A stretch of DNA of 49,677 bases from HGM12587 sp964602445 (GTDB taxonomy: Bacteria; Bacillota; Clostridia; Lachnospirales; Lachnospiraceae). The stretch lies in NCBI GenBank assembly GCA_964602445.1, contig CAZRQV010000012.1:1-49677 (forward strand), given 5' to 3'. Position 1 is the stretch's first letter. Each line of letters begins with the position of its first letter. A program made the position numbers and the translations under genes. Of the stretch, positions 40,644 through 49,677 are shown one piece after another. The notes under the pieces are model-generated. The model saw only the letters and a list, made by a program, of their open reading frames with translations. It was not told the origin of the DNA and searched no databases.

Positions 40644-41747
40644 TCATTCAAATATAACTTTATTTATTTTTCTAATAAATAAAACTTGTATTTTATGTAA
40701 AGCACACGAAAAACTTATTGTAATAATAATTGAAAATATGTATATCAATACTGGATATTTAAACTTCCAAATCAAATCAACAAACACATATTGATAAAAA
40801 AACATATGTATCAACCATATATTAGTCGAATGATTTCCTACGAATTTCAACATTCTAAATATGATATTTCTTTCATCATATAATATATGAAACATCAATA
40901 TTAATGCTACCCCAGTAATTGGTGCAACAAACAATGTTGGTGCCAACAAAGTCCTCCCTAACAACATTAAAATAAACAACACAAAACAGCTTATATATGT
41001 CAATATATTTACTTTGATCACTGTTTTAACTTTAGAAAATATTTTATACTCATAAAAATAGACACCTATAGCATATTCAGCCACAGTCATTCCATAAAGA
41101 TATAATTGTGTTATTACAAAATTATTGGTTACATAATGAAAACGTACATAATATGAAATTATGTATATAACAATAAAACTTAGAATCATTATTGGTCCTT
41201 TGGTATTTTTAATATTTTGTATTATTATTGGCGATGTTGCCACCAACAAAATATAGGTTATTAAATACCACCAAGCACCATTGTAATTCATTTTGTACAG
41301 TAAAAGATTACCGATCAATTTCAAAAAAGAACCTGGCATTTCCTGCCCATAACCATTCAATATACTTAATAATGAAAAAAATATTACAATAACCCAAAAC
41401 GATACTACTAATTGTATGACACTTTTTATTCTATTTTTATAATAATTCCTATCTGATTCCCAAAGAATTGTATGAGCATATCCGCTACAAAATGCAAATC
41501 CCATAACACAAAAATCAGATAATTGTGCCAAATAAAGACATAATGGCTTTCCAGCAAAATATATTAACGGTGTATACAAATTTTCAAATTCAAATCTACA
41601 AAACAAATGCAGACACACCATTGCCAAAACAGAAAAACCCTGTATTGATTTTATTTCTGTTCTTGACGCCTCTAATAAACCTTCTTTCATAACATAAACA
41701 ATGAAAATATCAATGATAAAAACGGAACGATCAGTCCTTTCCACCAT
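40644..41747 (-). CDS. Acyltransferase-3 type membrane protein
   Basis: A 367-residue protein with about ten membrane helices of the acyltransferase-3 family, which O-acetylates or O-succinylates surface sugars. The N-terminal RTEIKSIQGFSVLAMVCLHLFCRFEF carries the family's conserved histidine in the first helix (LHLFCR). The last helices contain NHSTNIWLIHMFFYQY. I keep the ATG at 41747 because AAGGA is eight bases upstream; an internal ATG at 41690 has no such site. Codon use is AT-rich like the genes to the right. It is the most downstream of the sugar-modifying genes. Confidence 0.85.
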   Translation of the reverse strand: MVERTDRSVFIIDIFIVYVMKEGLLEASRTEIKSIQGFSVLAMVCLHLFCRFEFENLYTPLIYFAGKPLCLYLAQLSDFCVMGFAFCSGYAHTILWESDRNYYKNRIKSVIQLVVSFWVIVIFFSLLSILNGYGQEMPGSFLKLIGNLLLYKMNYNGAWWYLITYILLVATSPIIIQNIKNTKGPIMILSFIVIYIISYYVRFHYVTNNFVITQLYLYGMTVAEYAIGVYFYEYKIFSKVKTVIKVNILTYISCFVLFILMLLGRTLLAPTLFVAPITGVALILMFHILYDERNIIFRMLKFVGNHSTNIWLIHMFFYQYVFVDLIWKFKYPVLIYIFSIIITISFSCALHKIQVLFIRKINKVIFE

Positions 41748-41820
41748 TGATATAATCCTTTTCCTTCTTTACAATTCTGCAATAATCGATAGCAGCGATT
41801 TCCTTTCATTTTTCTCTTTA

Positions 41821-42981
41821 TTATCGATTTTTTCTTTCACTTTTCCACCTTATAATCCTATTCATAAAACTCTTTTTTTCATCAAATAATTTTTCACATA
41901 ATTCAATCTTTCCATTACAAATCTGCTCCAGAACCTTTTGACGATCTCTATTTGCTTCTGACGATTTTATCATCGATGGATTTTGACAACTTGCTTGTTC
42001 TAAGGTAACTTCTTTAATAATTAATCGCTTTTTTATTTCATTCCAAACTTCTTTCCCTCTCAAAGACTGTAATAGTACGAGTGATGTGCCTTTATCATCG
42101 TCCATTTCAGGAATGATATCCCAAATTCCCCAAAAATCACCTAACGTAAGATCACTTACTCTATGATAGCCTTTAAATTGACAATTTTCACAAGAATTTC
42201 TTGAAACATAATCACCAATAAATAATTTCATAAACAAATTCTGTGTATTCATTAATTTACGTTCATGTCCATCTTCATATTTAAAATAACTCGAATACCG
42301 ATATCGGCTCCACCCTGTACTTTTATCTCTTAAATTAATTTGTACGGTCTTACTTCCTGCAGCATCTTCCTTTCTGCGTAATTTTACATATTCTTCCCAA
42401 ACTTTTGGTGATGGAACTCCATGACAAACAAAATCAATACATAGTAAATGATCATAATCCCTTTTTAGAAAAGATTTTAACCCTGCCACTTGACACGGTG
42501 TTCCTGAAAAAAGCACATATTGATCATTTTTTAATGTTTTTAAAATTTCAGAATATGTATTCCCTAAAAAACTTTCAGAATATTTCGCTCCGCGTAATTT
42601 TGACAACTCTTCTATCTTTTCAACTCGTATATGATGTACCACAAAATTTTCATTAAAAGCTGCACCATACACCACACCTTGCTGCTCAAGTACGTACTTT
42701 GCTGCTTCTGTAAAAACCCCCCCCGAAGAACTTTTCATACGTATTTGTTCATTGATTGAATAAGCAGCAAATGCCTCTGGACAATTATGCTCTACATCGT
42801 TTTCACTAATAACCGGACATCGATTAGTACATGCTCCACATTGGATACATTCAGATGACTTCCAAACAACAGGATATGCAAATCCATACTTATCGTTTTC
42901 CATTTTGATGCATTGTTTTGGACATACATTCATACATGCTGTACATCCGCAGCATTGTTCTCTCTCTGGCAACACTGGCAT
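41821..42981 (-). CDS. F420-dehydrogenase beta-like Fe-S oxidoreductase
   Basis: A 386-residue protein that begins with two 4Fe-4S motifs: CCGCTACMNVCP (with the outlying Cys in QCCGC) and CIQCGACTNRCP, within the first 60 residues. The F420 hydrogenase/dehydrogenase beta-subunit N- and C-terminal domains follow (SSGGVFTEAAKYVLEQQGVVYGAAF, LFSGTPCQVAGLKSFL, DFVCHGVPSPKVWEEY, LTLGDFWGIW). I use the ATG at 42981, seven bases after GGAGG, instead of an upstream TTG. Such proteins often accompany polysaccharide pyruvyl transferases in envelope loci, as here, without the rest of an F420 enzyme. The redox reaction is unknown. Confidence 0.85.
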   Translation of the reverse strand: MPVLPEREQCCGCTACMNVCPKQCIKMENDKYGFAYPVVWKSSECIQCGACTNRCPVISENDVEHNCPEAFAAYSINEQIRMKSSSGGVFTEAAKYVLEQQGVVYGAAFNENFVVHHIRVEKIEELSKLRGAKYSESFLGNTYSEILKTLKNDQYVLFSGTPCQVAGLKSFLKRDYDHLLCIDFVCHGVPSPKVWEEYVKLRRKEDAAGSKTVQINLRDKSTGWSRYRYSSYFKYEDGHERKLMNTQNLFMKLFIGDYVSRNSCENCQFKGYHRVSDLTLGDFWGIWDIIPEMDDDKGTSLVLLQSLRGKEVWNEIKKRLIIKEVTLEQASCQNPSMIKSSEANRDRQKVLEQICNGKIELCEKLFDEKKSFMNRIIRWKSERKNR

Positions 42982-43023
42982 ACGTAATCCTCCCAACTTC
43001 AACTTGCTTACTTTCTGATTCAA

Positions 43024-44007
43024 TTAGTGCAGTACTGTGTTTCTGATTTTTCTAATAATTCTTAATAGGTAAAAACGTGTCTTTGATATCATTGAATAAT
43101 AATTGATCTTATCATCAAGAGTTGCATTTTCATATTCCTGCAATTTTTTATATGCATTTTCTAACTCCGAACTATTTTTATTATTCAAAGAAATGGTCAT
43201 GATATTTCTCCAATATGCTCCCTCTATCTTTTTAATCAATAGTTCCTTTTCCGAATCCTTTACAATCGTATTTACCATATGTATTCTAATGTCTCGAAAT
43301 CCTTTAGCATTTTCAATATCCTTTTTAAATACATCTCTCGAATTGGCCGTTTGAGTAAGAGAATATTCCTGCCGAATATAATTCATATGTGGTTTATCGA
43401 TAAATCCACATTTGCTTTTATACACTAACGGCAACAATATCTGGAGATTCTGTCCATATCTTGATTTATAGATTTCTCGATCCGGATAAAATTGAAACAA
43501 AGCACTTGTGCGTACCATATAACTCCCCGCCCAATTATTTGTTTCTCCTCTTAATAACGGCAAAAAAATATCTTCCTTCTCTTTTTCCACTTTTTCGCAA
43601 ACAAAAGGATATTTTGATTTTGTATTAACAATCCAGCCATTGGAACGAACCACTGAAATATCCCTGTGATTTTCTAAATATTCTACACGTTCCGAAATTG
43701 CTCCCAGTAAATATTCATCATCCACATCCAAAAGAGACAAATACGCTCCGGAGACATATTTTAGTCCTTGATTAATTGCACTGCCCGCTCCTTGATTTTC
43801 CTGCTTTACATAGAGCAAACGCCTTTTTTGTTTTTCAAATTTTTTTTTCCATGACAATATTTTTTCTTCACTTTGATCTGTGGAACCATCATTTACCACC
43901 ACAATCTCAATGGCAGAATATTCTTGAATTTCAATTGACCGAAGACATCTGTCAACAAATTTTTCCCCATTAAAGCATGGAACAATGATACTTACTACTT
44001 TATCCAT
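43024..44007 (-). CDS. Family 2 glycosyltransferase
   Basis: A 327-residue inverting GT-A enzyme with N-terminal VSIIVPCFNGEKFVDRCL, IVVVNDGSTDQSEEK (nucleotide-sugar site), QENQGAGSAINQGL and the metal motif DVDDEYL (near residue 95). The C-terminal third is helical and basic, ending in a probable membrane-associated segment. Donor and acceptor are unknown. GGAG precedes the ATG, and the stop of the flippase gene lies three bases away. Confidence 0.9.
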   Translation of the reverse strand: MDKVVSIIVPCFNGEKFVDRCLRSIEIQEYSAIEIVVVNDGSTDQSEEKILSWKKKFEKQKRRLLYVKQENQGAGSAINQGLKYVSGAYLSLLDVDDEYLLGAISERVEYLENHRDISVVRSNGWIVNTKSKYPFVCEKVEKEKEDIFLPLLRGETNNWAGSYMVRTSALFQFYPDREIYKSRYGQNLQILLPLVYKSKCGFIDKPHMNYIRQEYSLTQTANSRDVFKKDIENAKGFRDIRIHMVNTIVKDSEKELLIKKIEGAYWRNIMTISLNNKNSSELENAYKKLQEYENATLDDKINYYSMISKTRFYLLRIIRKIRNTVLH

Positions 44008-44010
44008 CCC

Positions 44011-45567
44011 TTATCTCCATCTGCATATACTATTTATTTTTCTCAATACTCCACGTAACATCCGGCAAACAATTTTCCTGGTTTCATTGAACTCCTTTGT
44101 TTTGTAAAACAATAAACAGTTTATCGTCATTGGAACGATTACAGCCACACAGCCTCTGATACAAAATCGAATATATGGATTGCTCATTGAAATAAATGTG
44201 CACAGCCAGTATGTAAGCGCAAGATAGATTCCACCTAACAGAACATAAACTACATATTTTTTATAATATTCTATTACAGATGCATGAAATACTGTTCGAT
44301 AAATCACAATCGGACGATACCAATCCGCTGTACATACACTTCCTACAATCGTTCCCATAAAAACGCCTGCTACACCAAATGACTTTACCAATACAATAGA
44401 AGCAACTAAGTTAATCGCTGCAAATACAAACGGAACCCATGAATCTTCCAAATATTTGCCTGCTGCGCCTTTCATCGTAATAATAGGAATTCTCAAACCG
44501 GTTAAATAATTATTGATTACGATGACCAACACCGTTCCTGTAGAAAACAAATACTGTCTTCCAACCCAAATATCACCTATAAATGTATTAAACAGACACA
44601 TAAAACAAGTGGCTTCTATCCCATATACTAAAAAAGCACAAAAAAACATTGTATGAAAAATTTCTTTTTTTCTTTGATTGCTTTCTACTGCAACAACATT
44701 TCCCATACCAGCCGTTATACCAGTAAAAAATGTACCAATATATCCGTTTACCATATTTCTAATCAATAAATAATTAGAGTAGATTCCGGTTGCCGCTAAA
44801 CTTACAAGCTTTGTTATGATCAAATTATCTGTAGAATTAACTAAATAATCTCCAATTTTAGCAATCATCAAACCTGATATATTTTTTTTAATTTCTTCTT
44901 TTTGAACTTTTGTCAGTTTCTCATCCGAATGAAAATCTACCTGATTATATTTTCTGGAAATATAAACATTTTGCACTGCCATTATTGCAACCGTGCATAA
45001 GATTTGAACTGCCAAATAAATCGTATAGTCTTTCCAAATGAATAATACAATGATCTGAAAAGTTGTCTGTACACAATTTCCTAATATCTGAATCGGCATC
45101 AATCGAAATGATTGATTATCTGACGATATTAATGTTGTCTTATATGACAGAAAATATCCGACCACGGTACTTATTAAAAAAGCAAAATATGCAAAATTAG
45201 TTCCTGCTGGCTGCTGCTCTACAGGAATAAAAAAATCTAAAAATGAGAATAATAAAATTCCGGATACTAACACAAGTACACCAATGACTGAATATGCTCT
45301 TCGATAAACAGACATTAATGCACTAACCGTTTTATAATCTTTTTCGGCCAATGGTTTATAAAGACTAAATCCGATTGCAGTTGCAATTCCAAGCTCACCG
45401 ATTGAAAGAAATCCCAAAACATTCCCTAATAAGCCAGACAAACCAAGATATTCGGATCCTAATGTATAAATAAATACGGTTCTCGAAATTAATCCGAGTA
45501 ACGACGTAACAAAATTAGTGCCAAATGATCCAAAAATATTTTTACTCGCATTTTCTAACCTAGACAT
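44011..45567 (-). CDS. Wzx-type oligosaccharide flippase
   Basis: A 518-residue polytopic protein (about 14 helices) of the MOP/PST superfamily, which flips undecaprenyl-linked repeat units across the membrane. It opens with NIFGSFGTNFVTSLLGLISRTVFIYTLGSEYLGLSGLLGNVL (about residues 9-50), the usual first helices of polysaccharide flippases. A hydrophilic loop near 205-235 is typical. It is preceded directly (TAG-ATG) by the pyruvyl transferase gene. No Wzy polymerase is visible in the window, so one may lie beyond the right edge. Confidence 0.9.
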   Translation of the reverse strand: MSRLENASKNIFGSFGTNFVTSLLGLISRTVFIYTLGSEYLGLSGLLGNVLGFLSIGELGIATAIGFSLYKPLAEKDYKTVSALMSVYRRAYSVIGVLVLVSGILLFSFLDFFIPVEQQPAGTNFAYFAFLISTVVGYFLSYKTTLISSDNQSFRLMPIQILGNCVQTTFQIIVLFIWKDYTIYLAVQILCTVAIMAVQNVYISRKYNQVDFHSDEKLTKVQKEEIKKNISGLMIAKIGDYLVNSTDNLIITKLVSLAATGIYSNYLLIRNMVNGYIGTFFTGITAGMGNVVAVESNQRKKEIFHTMFFCAFLVYGIEATCFMCLFNTFIGDIWVGRQYLFSTGTVLVIVINNYLTGLRIPIITMKGAAGKYLEDSWVPFVFAAINLVASIVLVKSFGVAGVFMGTIVGSVCTADWYRPIVIYRTVFHASVIEYYKKYVVYVLLGGIYLALTYWLCTFISMSNPYIRFCIRGCVAVIVPMTINCLLFYKTKEFNETRKIVCRMLRGVLRKINSICRWR

Positions 45568-46737
45568 CTAAACTCCCCTTAATATCATTCTTCTCAAGTA
45601 ACTTTCCGCACTCAATGATTCTTCCAAAACTTCCGGCATTTTAATTTCCAACTGTTTTTTTATCTCTTTTTCGTTCTGTAAAATCCACTGAAATTTATCT
45701 ATTAAGTCCCGATTGCTCCTTAACTCCTGGACAGGCAAAATATAGTTTTCTTCATTTCCAAACAAATCCCTCGCAATTCCTCTTGCTTTCACAGAATACC
45801 CAATGACTAAGGTCGGAATACATGATGAATATGCGGCTATCGTTGCATGTGTTCTTGCCCCTATAAAAAATCTACATTTTGAAATTATATATTTCAATTT
45901 TGAACAATTTTGATCTTCGATCAACACGACCCTTCCGCAATCCTTATATTTTTTATACAATGTCAGCAATGGAATTCTGTCATCATTATTTTCCCATATT
46001 ACATGAGGAATCAGGGCAATCCCCATATCTGTATATTCTAAAATAAATTCTATTAATTTTTCGTAATTTTTTAGTGTAATGCCATCCTGTTTTTCATTGT
46101 TCTGAATCATTGGACTAATATTGATCCCAACCATATTTCCAGAAATAAATCGATCCGGAATTTTGGTAATCAACGGTGGCAGAGTAAAAGCAGGGTCTGT
46201 CACTAGTTCAACATTGGCATTCACTGCTTTTAGTGCATGATAAGTAATCGTTTCTCTTGCCGTGATCAGATCATATTTTTTTAAATCTTCTGAAATTTTA
46301 GGGTTATTTAATAACGCTGGTTCAATGGAACATCCCCATAACACCGTTTTCGCTTTTCTGCCGATCATCATATCATGCAACATAATATATTTATCTACAT
46401 CTGCATAACAATAATTATCCCCACCAATCGATAATGCAATATCATCGTTTTGAATTAGGTCAATCGTTTTTTTATAGTTCAGTTGATCTAATGGTATGTA
46501 ATCATGTTTCATTTTCAAAGACAAATATGCTTTGATAAATGAAACGCTTTTTTTCGAATACGGTATCTTATCTTTTTTAATCTGACAAAATTGTCCAATT
46601 TCGTAATACGCATCTTCTTCCGGTCTTTCAGAAATCAATATTTTTTCGCCGTCCAGCATATTGCAGGTAGAACGAACGATTGCCTCACATCCATGATTTC
46701 CACTCCCACCATGGGCATACATATAAATTTTGTTCAT
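45568..46737 (-). CDS. Polysaccharide pyruvyl transferase family protein
   Basis: A 389-residue member of the CsaB/WcaK family, which adds pyruvate ketals from phosphoenolpyruvate to surface sugars. Visible are the N-terminal YAHGGSGNHGCEAIVRST, DIALSIGGDNYCYAD, VLWGCSIEPALL, DLITARETIT, and the C-terminal RFFIGARTHATIAAYSSCIPTLVIGYSVKARGIARDLF split over about residues 285-325. It is next to the flippase and one gene from the glycosyltransferases. Pyruvylation would give the polymer a negative charge. A nearby Fe-S protein is its common companion. Confidence 0.9.
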   Translation of the reverse strand: MNKIYMYAHGGSGNHGCEAIVRSTCNMLDGEKILISERPEEDAYYEIGQFCQIKKDKIPYSKKSVSFIKAYLSLKMKHDYIPLDQLNYKKTIDLIQNDDIALSIGGDNYCYADVDKYIMLHDMMIGRKAKTVLWGCSIEPALLNNPKISEDLKKYDLITARETITYHALKAVNANVELVTDPAFTLPPLITKIPDRFISGNMVGINISPMIQNNEKQDGITLKNYEKLIEFILEYTDMGIALIPHVIWENNDDRIPLLTLYKKYKDCGRVVLIEDQNCSKLKYIISKCRFFIGARTHATIAAYSSCIPTLVIGYSVKARGIARDLFGNEENYILPVQELRSNRDLIDKFQWILQNEKEIKKQLEIKMPEVLEESLSAESYLRRMILRGV

Positions 46738-46756
46738 TTATTTTTCTCCAAATATT

Positions 46757-47725
46757 TTATTTTTTTAATGCTGTCCATAGAAAAAATAGCTTTTCTTTCC
46801 AAGGAAAAGCACGGCAGAATAAAATCTGATATTTACATTTCCAAAATACTTTTTTGGCTTCATTTAAAAAATTTGCTTGCTCAATATCGTTCTTATCTCG
46901 ATTTTCCTGAATCATTTGAACATACTGCATTAAATGTGATAATGTGATGTAAAAACAATAAGGATCTAGCTCTCTATGATGATTCAAAAACTGAATAATA
47001 TCTTTGGTTGCTTTAATAATATCCTTTGATGGATTTTTTCTATTTTTCCCCATCGCACTTTCTGCATTTTGAAGATATTTATATTCTGTTTTATTTGTAA
47101 ATGCTATTTTTTCACTTTTATCAAACACATCCCGCACAAATAAAATATCTTCATACACTTGTAATGCTGGAAATTGTATGCCGCTCAAAATTTTTGCAGA
47201 AAATAATTTTGCACATGGACCGGAATTAATATACTTTCTTGACAATAAAAAATTTAATGCCAAATTTTTAGTTAACACGGACTCTGCATAAGTAAATCTT
47301 CTTGTTTCTGCTTTATCACAAAACACTGCAACATCACAGACAACAATCTCTGTTTTGGTATCTTTTTGTGTTTTCACTAATTCGTACAGATAGTTTTCAG
47401 GAATTTCATCGTCAGCGTCCACAAATGTGATAAAATCGCCTTTTGCCTGCTGCAAACCTATATTTCGTGCTGCTGACACTCCTTGATTTTTCTGATGAAT
47501 GACTTTTATTCTAGAATCTTTTTTTGCATATTCATCACATATGATTCCACTCTGATCCCTACTTCCATCATCTACTAATATCATTTCCAAATTTTCATAA
47601 GATTGCTCTAACGTACGAATTATACAGTTTTCTATATATTTTTCGGCATTAAATACAGGCACGATCACGGATGCCAGTGGAAAAATGTACTGCTGAAACT
47701 CAGTCCTTCTTTGATGGATATTCAT
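46757..47725 (-). CDS. Family 2 glycosyltransferase
   Basis: A 322-residue GT-A transferase: ASVIVPVFNAEKYIENCI, MILVDDGSRDQSGIICDEYA, HQKNQGVSAARNIGLQQAKGD and the metal site FVDADDEIPENYL. It is close in style to the 48619-49617 enzyme (both ISVIVP, DEY/DEL, GVSAARN/GVSHARN). It overlaps the preceding glycosyltransferase gene by 26 bases, with AGGAGG before its ATG. Sugar specificity is unknown. Confidence 0.9.
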   Translation of the reverse strand: MNIHQRRTEFQQYIFPLASVIVPVFNAEKYIENCIIRTLEQSYENLEMILVDDGSRDQSGIICDEYAKKDSRIKVIHQKNQGVSAARNIGLQQAKGDFITFVDADDEIPENYLYELVKTQKDTKTEIVVCDVAVFCDKAETRRFTYAESVLTKNLALNFLLSRKYINSGPCAKLFSAKILSGIQFPALQVYEDILFVRDVFDKSEKIAFTNKTEYKYLQNAESAMGKNRKNPSKDIIKATKDIIQFLNHHRELDPYCFYITLSHLMQYVQMIQENRDKNDIEQANFLNEAKKVFWKCKYQILFCRAFPWKEKLFFLWTALKK

Positions 47726-48617
47726 TTAAAAACTGCCTCCTTCTTCGTATCGATAAAAAGAATCCCATCGGAAATGCCAAAATTGTAATACCTATATGAT
47801 TACTTTTTCCGATATATTCGATATGATTTCCATACAAGGATAACGCTATATGCTGACATGCTGCATAATATTTTTGTTTAAAAGAAATCGGATATTTTAA
47901 CATATGATTGTACATCATAGCATATCCCATCGGATTATTTTTTTCTAACGAAAAACTTCCTTTTGTCAGCCCATCTTCTAAATAGTCACAAATATAAATA
48001 ATTTCTTTATGCCAACGAAGTTTATAGCCAGCAAGAGCTATCTCATTTAAGGCAATCTGCTCCGGAGCAAATTTCTCTCCTTCCCATTCTGCCATTGGAA
48101 ATTGTCGAAATATACTTGTCTTATATGCCTCTGTCATATCAGCATCCAAATGATATTGCTTTCTTTCCAAATTGGTTGCATCTACATATCCAGATTTATT
48201 TACGAGCGGTGCGACTCCTTTCAAATATCTGTCTTCAGAATAGCCTCTTGCAGCTCCTACCCCTATAAATTCTTCATTCTCATCAATTTCTATACACCAC
48301 TGTTTCATTTTTTCAACAGCATCTGGTAAAACAGTATCATCTGAGTCTATCATAAAGAAATAGTTTCCTTTTGCATATGAAATCCCATAATTGATTGCTC
48401 TCGGCTTTCCGCCATTTTCTTTTTTCAAATAAACAATCGGAAATCCATTTTCATTATCCATATAATTTTTTATTAAATCTTCTGTGTTATCCGTCGAACC
48501 ATCATCTACGATCAGCCATTCAAAATCTTTACAAGTCTGTTTTTTTAAAGATTCAAATAAGCTGGGTAATATATATCCTCTATTATATGTAGATGTGAAT
48601 ATTGTAAAAAAAGACAT
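47700..48617 (-). CDS. Family 2 glycosyltransferase
   Basis: A 305-residue GT-A transferase: FTIFTSTYNRGYILPSLFESL, WLIVDDGSTDNTEDLI, ENGGKPRAINYGISYAKG and the metal site MIDSDDTVLPDAV. The middle has EWEGEKFAPEQIALNEIAL and the end is basic (IRRRRQFLNEYP). Its pattern differs from the other three, so it probably makes a different linkage. It ends overlapping the next gene by 26 bases and starts one base after the stop of the previous one. Confidence 0.9.
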   Translation of the reverse strand: MSFFTIFTSTYNRGYILPSLFESLKKQTCKDFEWLIVDDGSTDNTEDLIKNYMDNENGFPIVYLKKENGGKPRAINYGISYAKGNYFFMIDSDDTVLPDAVEKMKQWCIEIDENEEFIGVGAARGYSEDRYLKGVAPLVNKSGYVDATNLERKQYHLDADMTEAYKTSIFRQFPMAEWEGEKFAPEQIALNEIALAGYKLRWHKEIIYICDYLEDGLTKGSFSLEKNNPMGYAMMYNHMLKYPISFKQKYYAACQHIALSLYGNHIEYIGKSNHIGITILAFPMGFFLSIRRRRQFLNEYPSKKD

Positions 48618-48618
48618 C

Positions 48619-49617
48619 TTATACTCTCCTGACTATTTTTCTAAAAAAACGATAACCTTGTAGACTTTTCTTTGTTAACCAATACTGATTGTGTTGAACC
48701 AGACACAAAATCCATTTTTCAAACAGATTTCTTCCATGTAAATTTATTTGTTCCTCTCGATAAATTTTTCGAACTTTCCGAAACGAATTCTTTAATTCAA
48801 ATATTTCACAATAGAACAATATATAAAATATATAATTACTCAATAGTTGAAAAACAGTACTTCGGTTATTTTCAGTACAAACTCCCATTTTTTCTAAAAA
48901 ATGTTTATATTCCACATTTATATCCAATTGAGCACTGTAATTAATCAAGCGATCATCAACAACTGCAGATGAATTTTCACTTTCCTGCTGATAAAAATAT
49001 TCTGTTTCATTCGTAAAACTAATTTTTTTTACCCTCGGATATATATTTAAATAAAATAGGAAATCCTCAGCTAAATTTAGCTTTTGATCAAATCGTTCTT
49101 TCGCAATAACATTCTTGGAAATTAATTTACCACAGCAATATCCATAAATCCCTGTATCTTTTTGGCAGGCTGCGAAATCTGGCAATAATTTCTGAAAATC
49201 CGTCACTCCACTTAGAGGCAATGACATCTGTTGTTTCTTTCCAGAATTCCATACTTTTGTCATTGTACAAATGGTCAGATCTGATCGATTTTTTGTGATG
49301 TCTTGATATAAACATTCTAAATAATTTTCAGGTACATTATCATCCGCATCAATGAATGTAATAAACTCTCCTTTCGCAATATCCAATGCTACATTTCTCG
49401 CATGTGATACTCCTTGATTTTGGATATGCCGAACAATAAAATGCTCATCATCTCTCGTCAATTCATCACACAATGTTCCTGATCTATCTGTTGAACCATC
49501 ATCGATAATAATACATTCAAATGAGCGAAATGTTTGTACTTTGATGTTGGAGATCAAATCAGCGATATATCGATCTTTATTGTATATCGGAACAATTACC
49601 GAAATTAATGGCTGCAT
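48619..49617 (-). CDS. Family 2 glycosyltransferase
   Basis: A 332-residue GT-A transferase: ISVIVPIYNKDRYIADLI, CIIIDDGSTDRSGTLCDEL, HIQNQGVSHARNVALDIAKGE and the metal site FIDADDNVPENYL. The C-terminal half is helical and aromatic-rich. It is the first polysaccharide gene wholly inside the window; the transcript enters from the right. The 60 bases upstream of its ATG hold no strong ribosome binding site and may include the end of another gene that cannot be resolved. Confidence 0.88.
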   Translation of the reverse strand: MQPLISVIVPIYNKDRYIADLISNIKVQTFRSFECIIIDDGSTDRSGTLCDELTRDDEHFIVRHIQNQGVSHARNVALDIAKGEFITFIDADDNVPENYLECLYQDITKNRSDLTICTMTKVWNSGKKQQMSLPLSGVTDFQKLLPDFAACQKDTGIYGYCCGKLISKNVIAKERFDQKLNLAEDFLFYLNIYPRVKKISFTNETEYFYQQESENSSAVVDDRLINYSAQLDINVEYKHFLEKMGVCTENNRSTVFQLLSNYIFYILFYCEIFELKNSFRKVRKIYREEQINLHGRNLFEKWILCLVQHNQYWLTKKSLQGYRFFRKIVRRV

Positions 49618-49677
49618 ACTGACTCTCTATTCTTTTTGGTGCAAGTTTAACAAAAAGCCTTGATTTTACGGCATTTG

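Noticed and set aside
1..49677. CRISPR arrays, transposases, integrase sites, tRNA genes and riboswitches
   Set aside because: I looked for direct-repeat arrays, mobile-element genes and structured leaders in every gap and saw none that could be supported.

Overview
This window looks like a chromosome segment of a strict-anaerobe Firmicute, most likely a gut Lachnospiraceae (Clostridium cluster XIVa) member. The evidence is the gene set (clostridial class B sortase with an SPKTG substrate, Rnf-type and extracellular electron transfer genes, DUF1846, DUF5685, YkgJ and TetM-like factors), strong AGGAGG ribosome binding sites and TTGACA/TATAAT-type promoters. The genus cannot be fixed from the window. 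There is no rRNA, tRNA, CRISPR array, insertion sequence or phage gene, and no gene-free stretch over 300 bases.

Layout. 1-9.6 kb is housekeeping: uvrC, DUF1846-ftsH, an unstudied trio (zinc-ribbon membrane protein, DUF5685, J-domain protein), mscL, and a dicarboxylate/amino-acid symporter divergent from an AraC regulator. 10.6-16.9 kb is a compact eight-gene operon on the minus strand: EetA-like, EetB-like, tandem-repeat lipoprotein, ApbE flavin transferase, RnfC, RnfD, RnfG and a small five-helix membrane protein. It reads as a hybrid of Gram-positive extracellular electron transfer and a partial Rnf complex, and a near-perfect Rex-type (NADH/NAD+) operator lies just upstream. 17.0-19.4 kb is a divergent histidine kinase/response regulator pair sharing back-to-back promoters. 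19.6-21.2 kb is an ECF sigma factor with its probable anti-sigma factor. 21.4-26.4 kb holds cutC, an AlaX editing protein, an XRE regulator with a frameshifted DUF2975 gene under a dyad-overlapped promoter, a protease-less FtsH paralogue and a YkgJ protein.

26.5-32.7 kb holds aspS and a probable operon of HAD phosphatase, methyltransferase and a striking fusion of a TetM-like ribosomal GTPase with a Rae1/YacP-type NYN endoribonuclease. At 32.8 kb is an Asn/Asp-rich lipoprotein. 33.3-49.6 kb is a surface polysaccharide locus, all on the minus strand and entering from the right edge: four GT2 glycosyltransferases, a Wzx flippase, a pyruvyl transferase, an Fe-S F420-beta-like protein and an acyltransferase (AT-rich), then VanZ, an S26 peptidase, an Ig-like surface protein, two Wzz/tyrosine-kinase fusions, a tiny sortase substrate, sortase B and an LCP ligase.

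The candidates most likely to be new biology are (i) the Eet/Rnf hybrid lacking RnfA, B and E, with degenerate flavinylation motifs in its lipoprotein; (ii) the GTPase-endoribonuclease fusion, which joins two activities known to act at the ribosomal A site; and (iii) a 74-residue sortase substrate whose predicted wall-anchored product is only 21 residues long. All functions are inferred from sequence read by eye; no database search was run.
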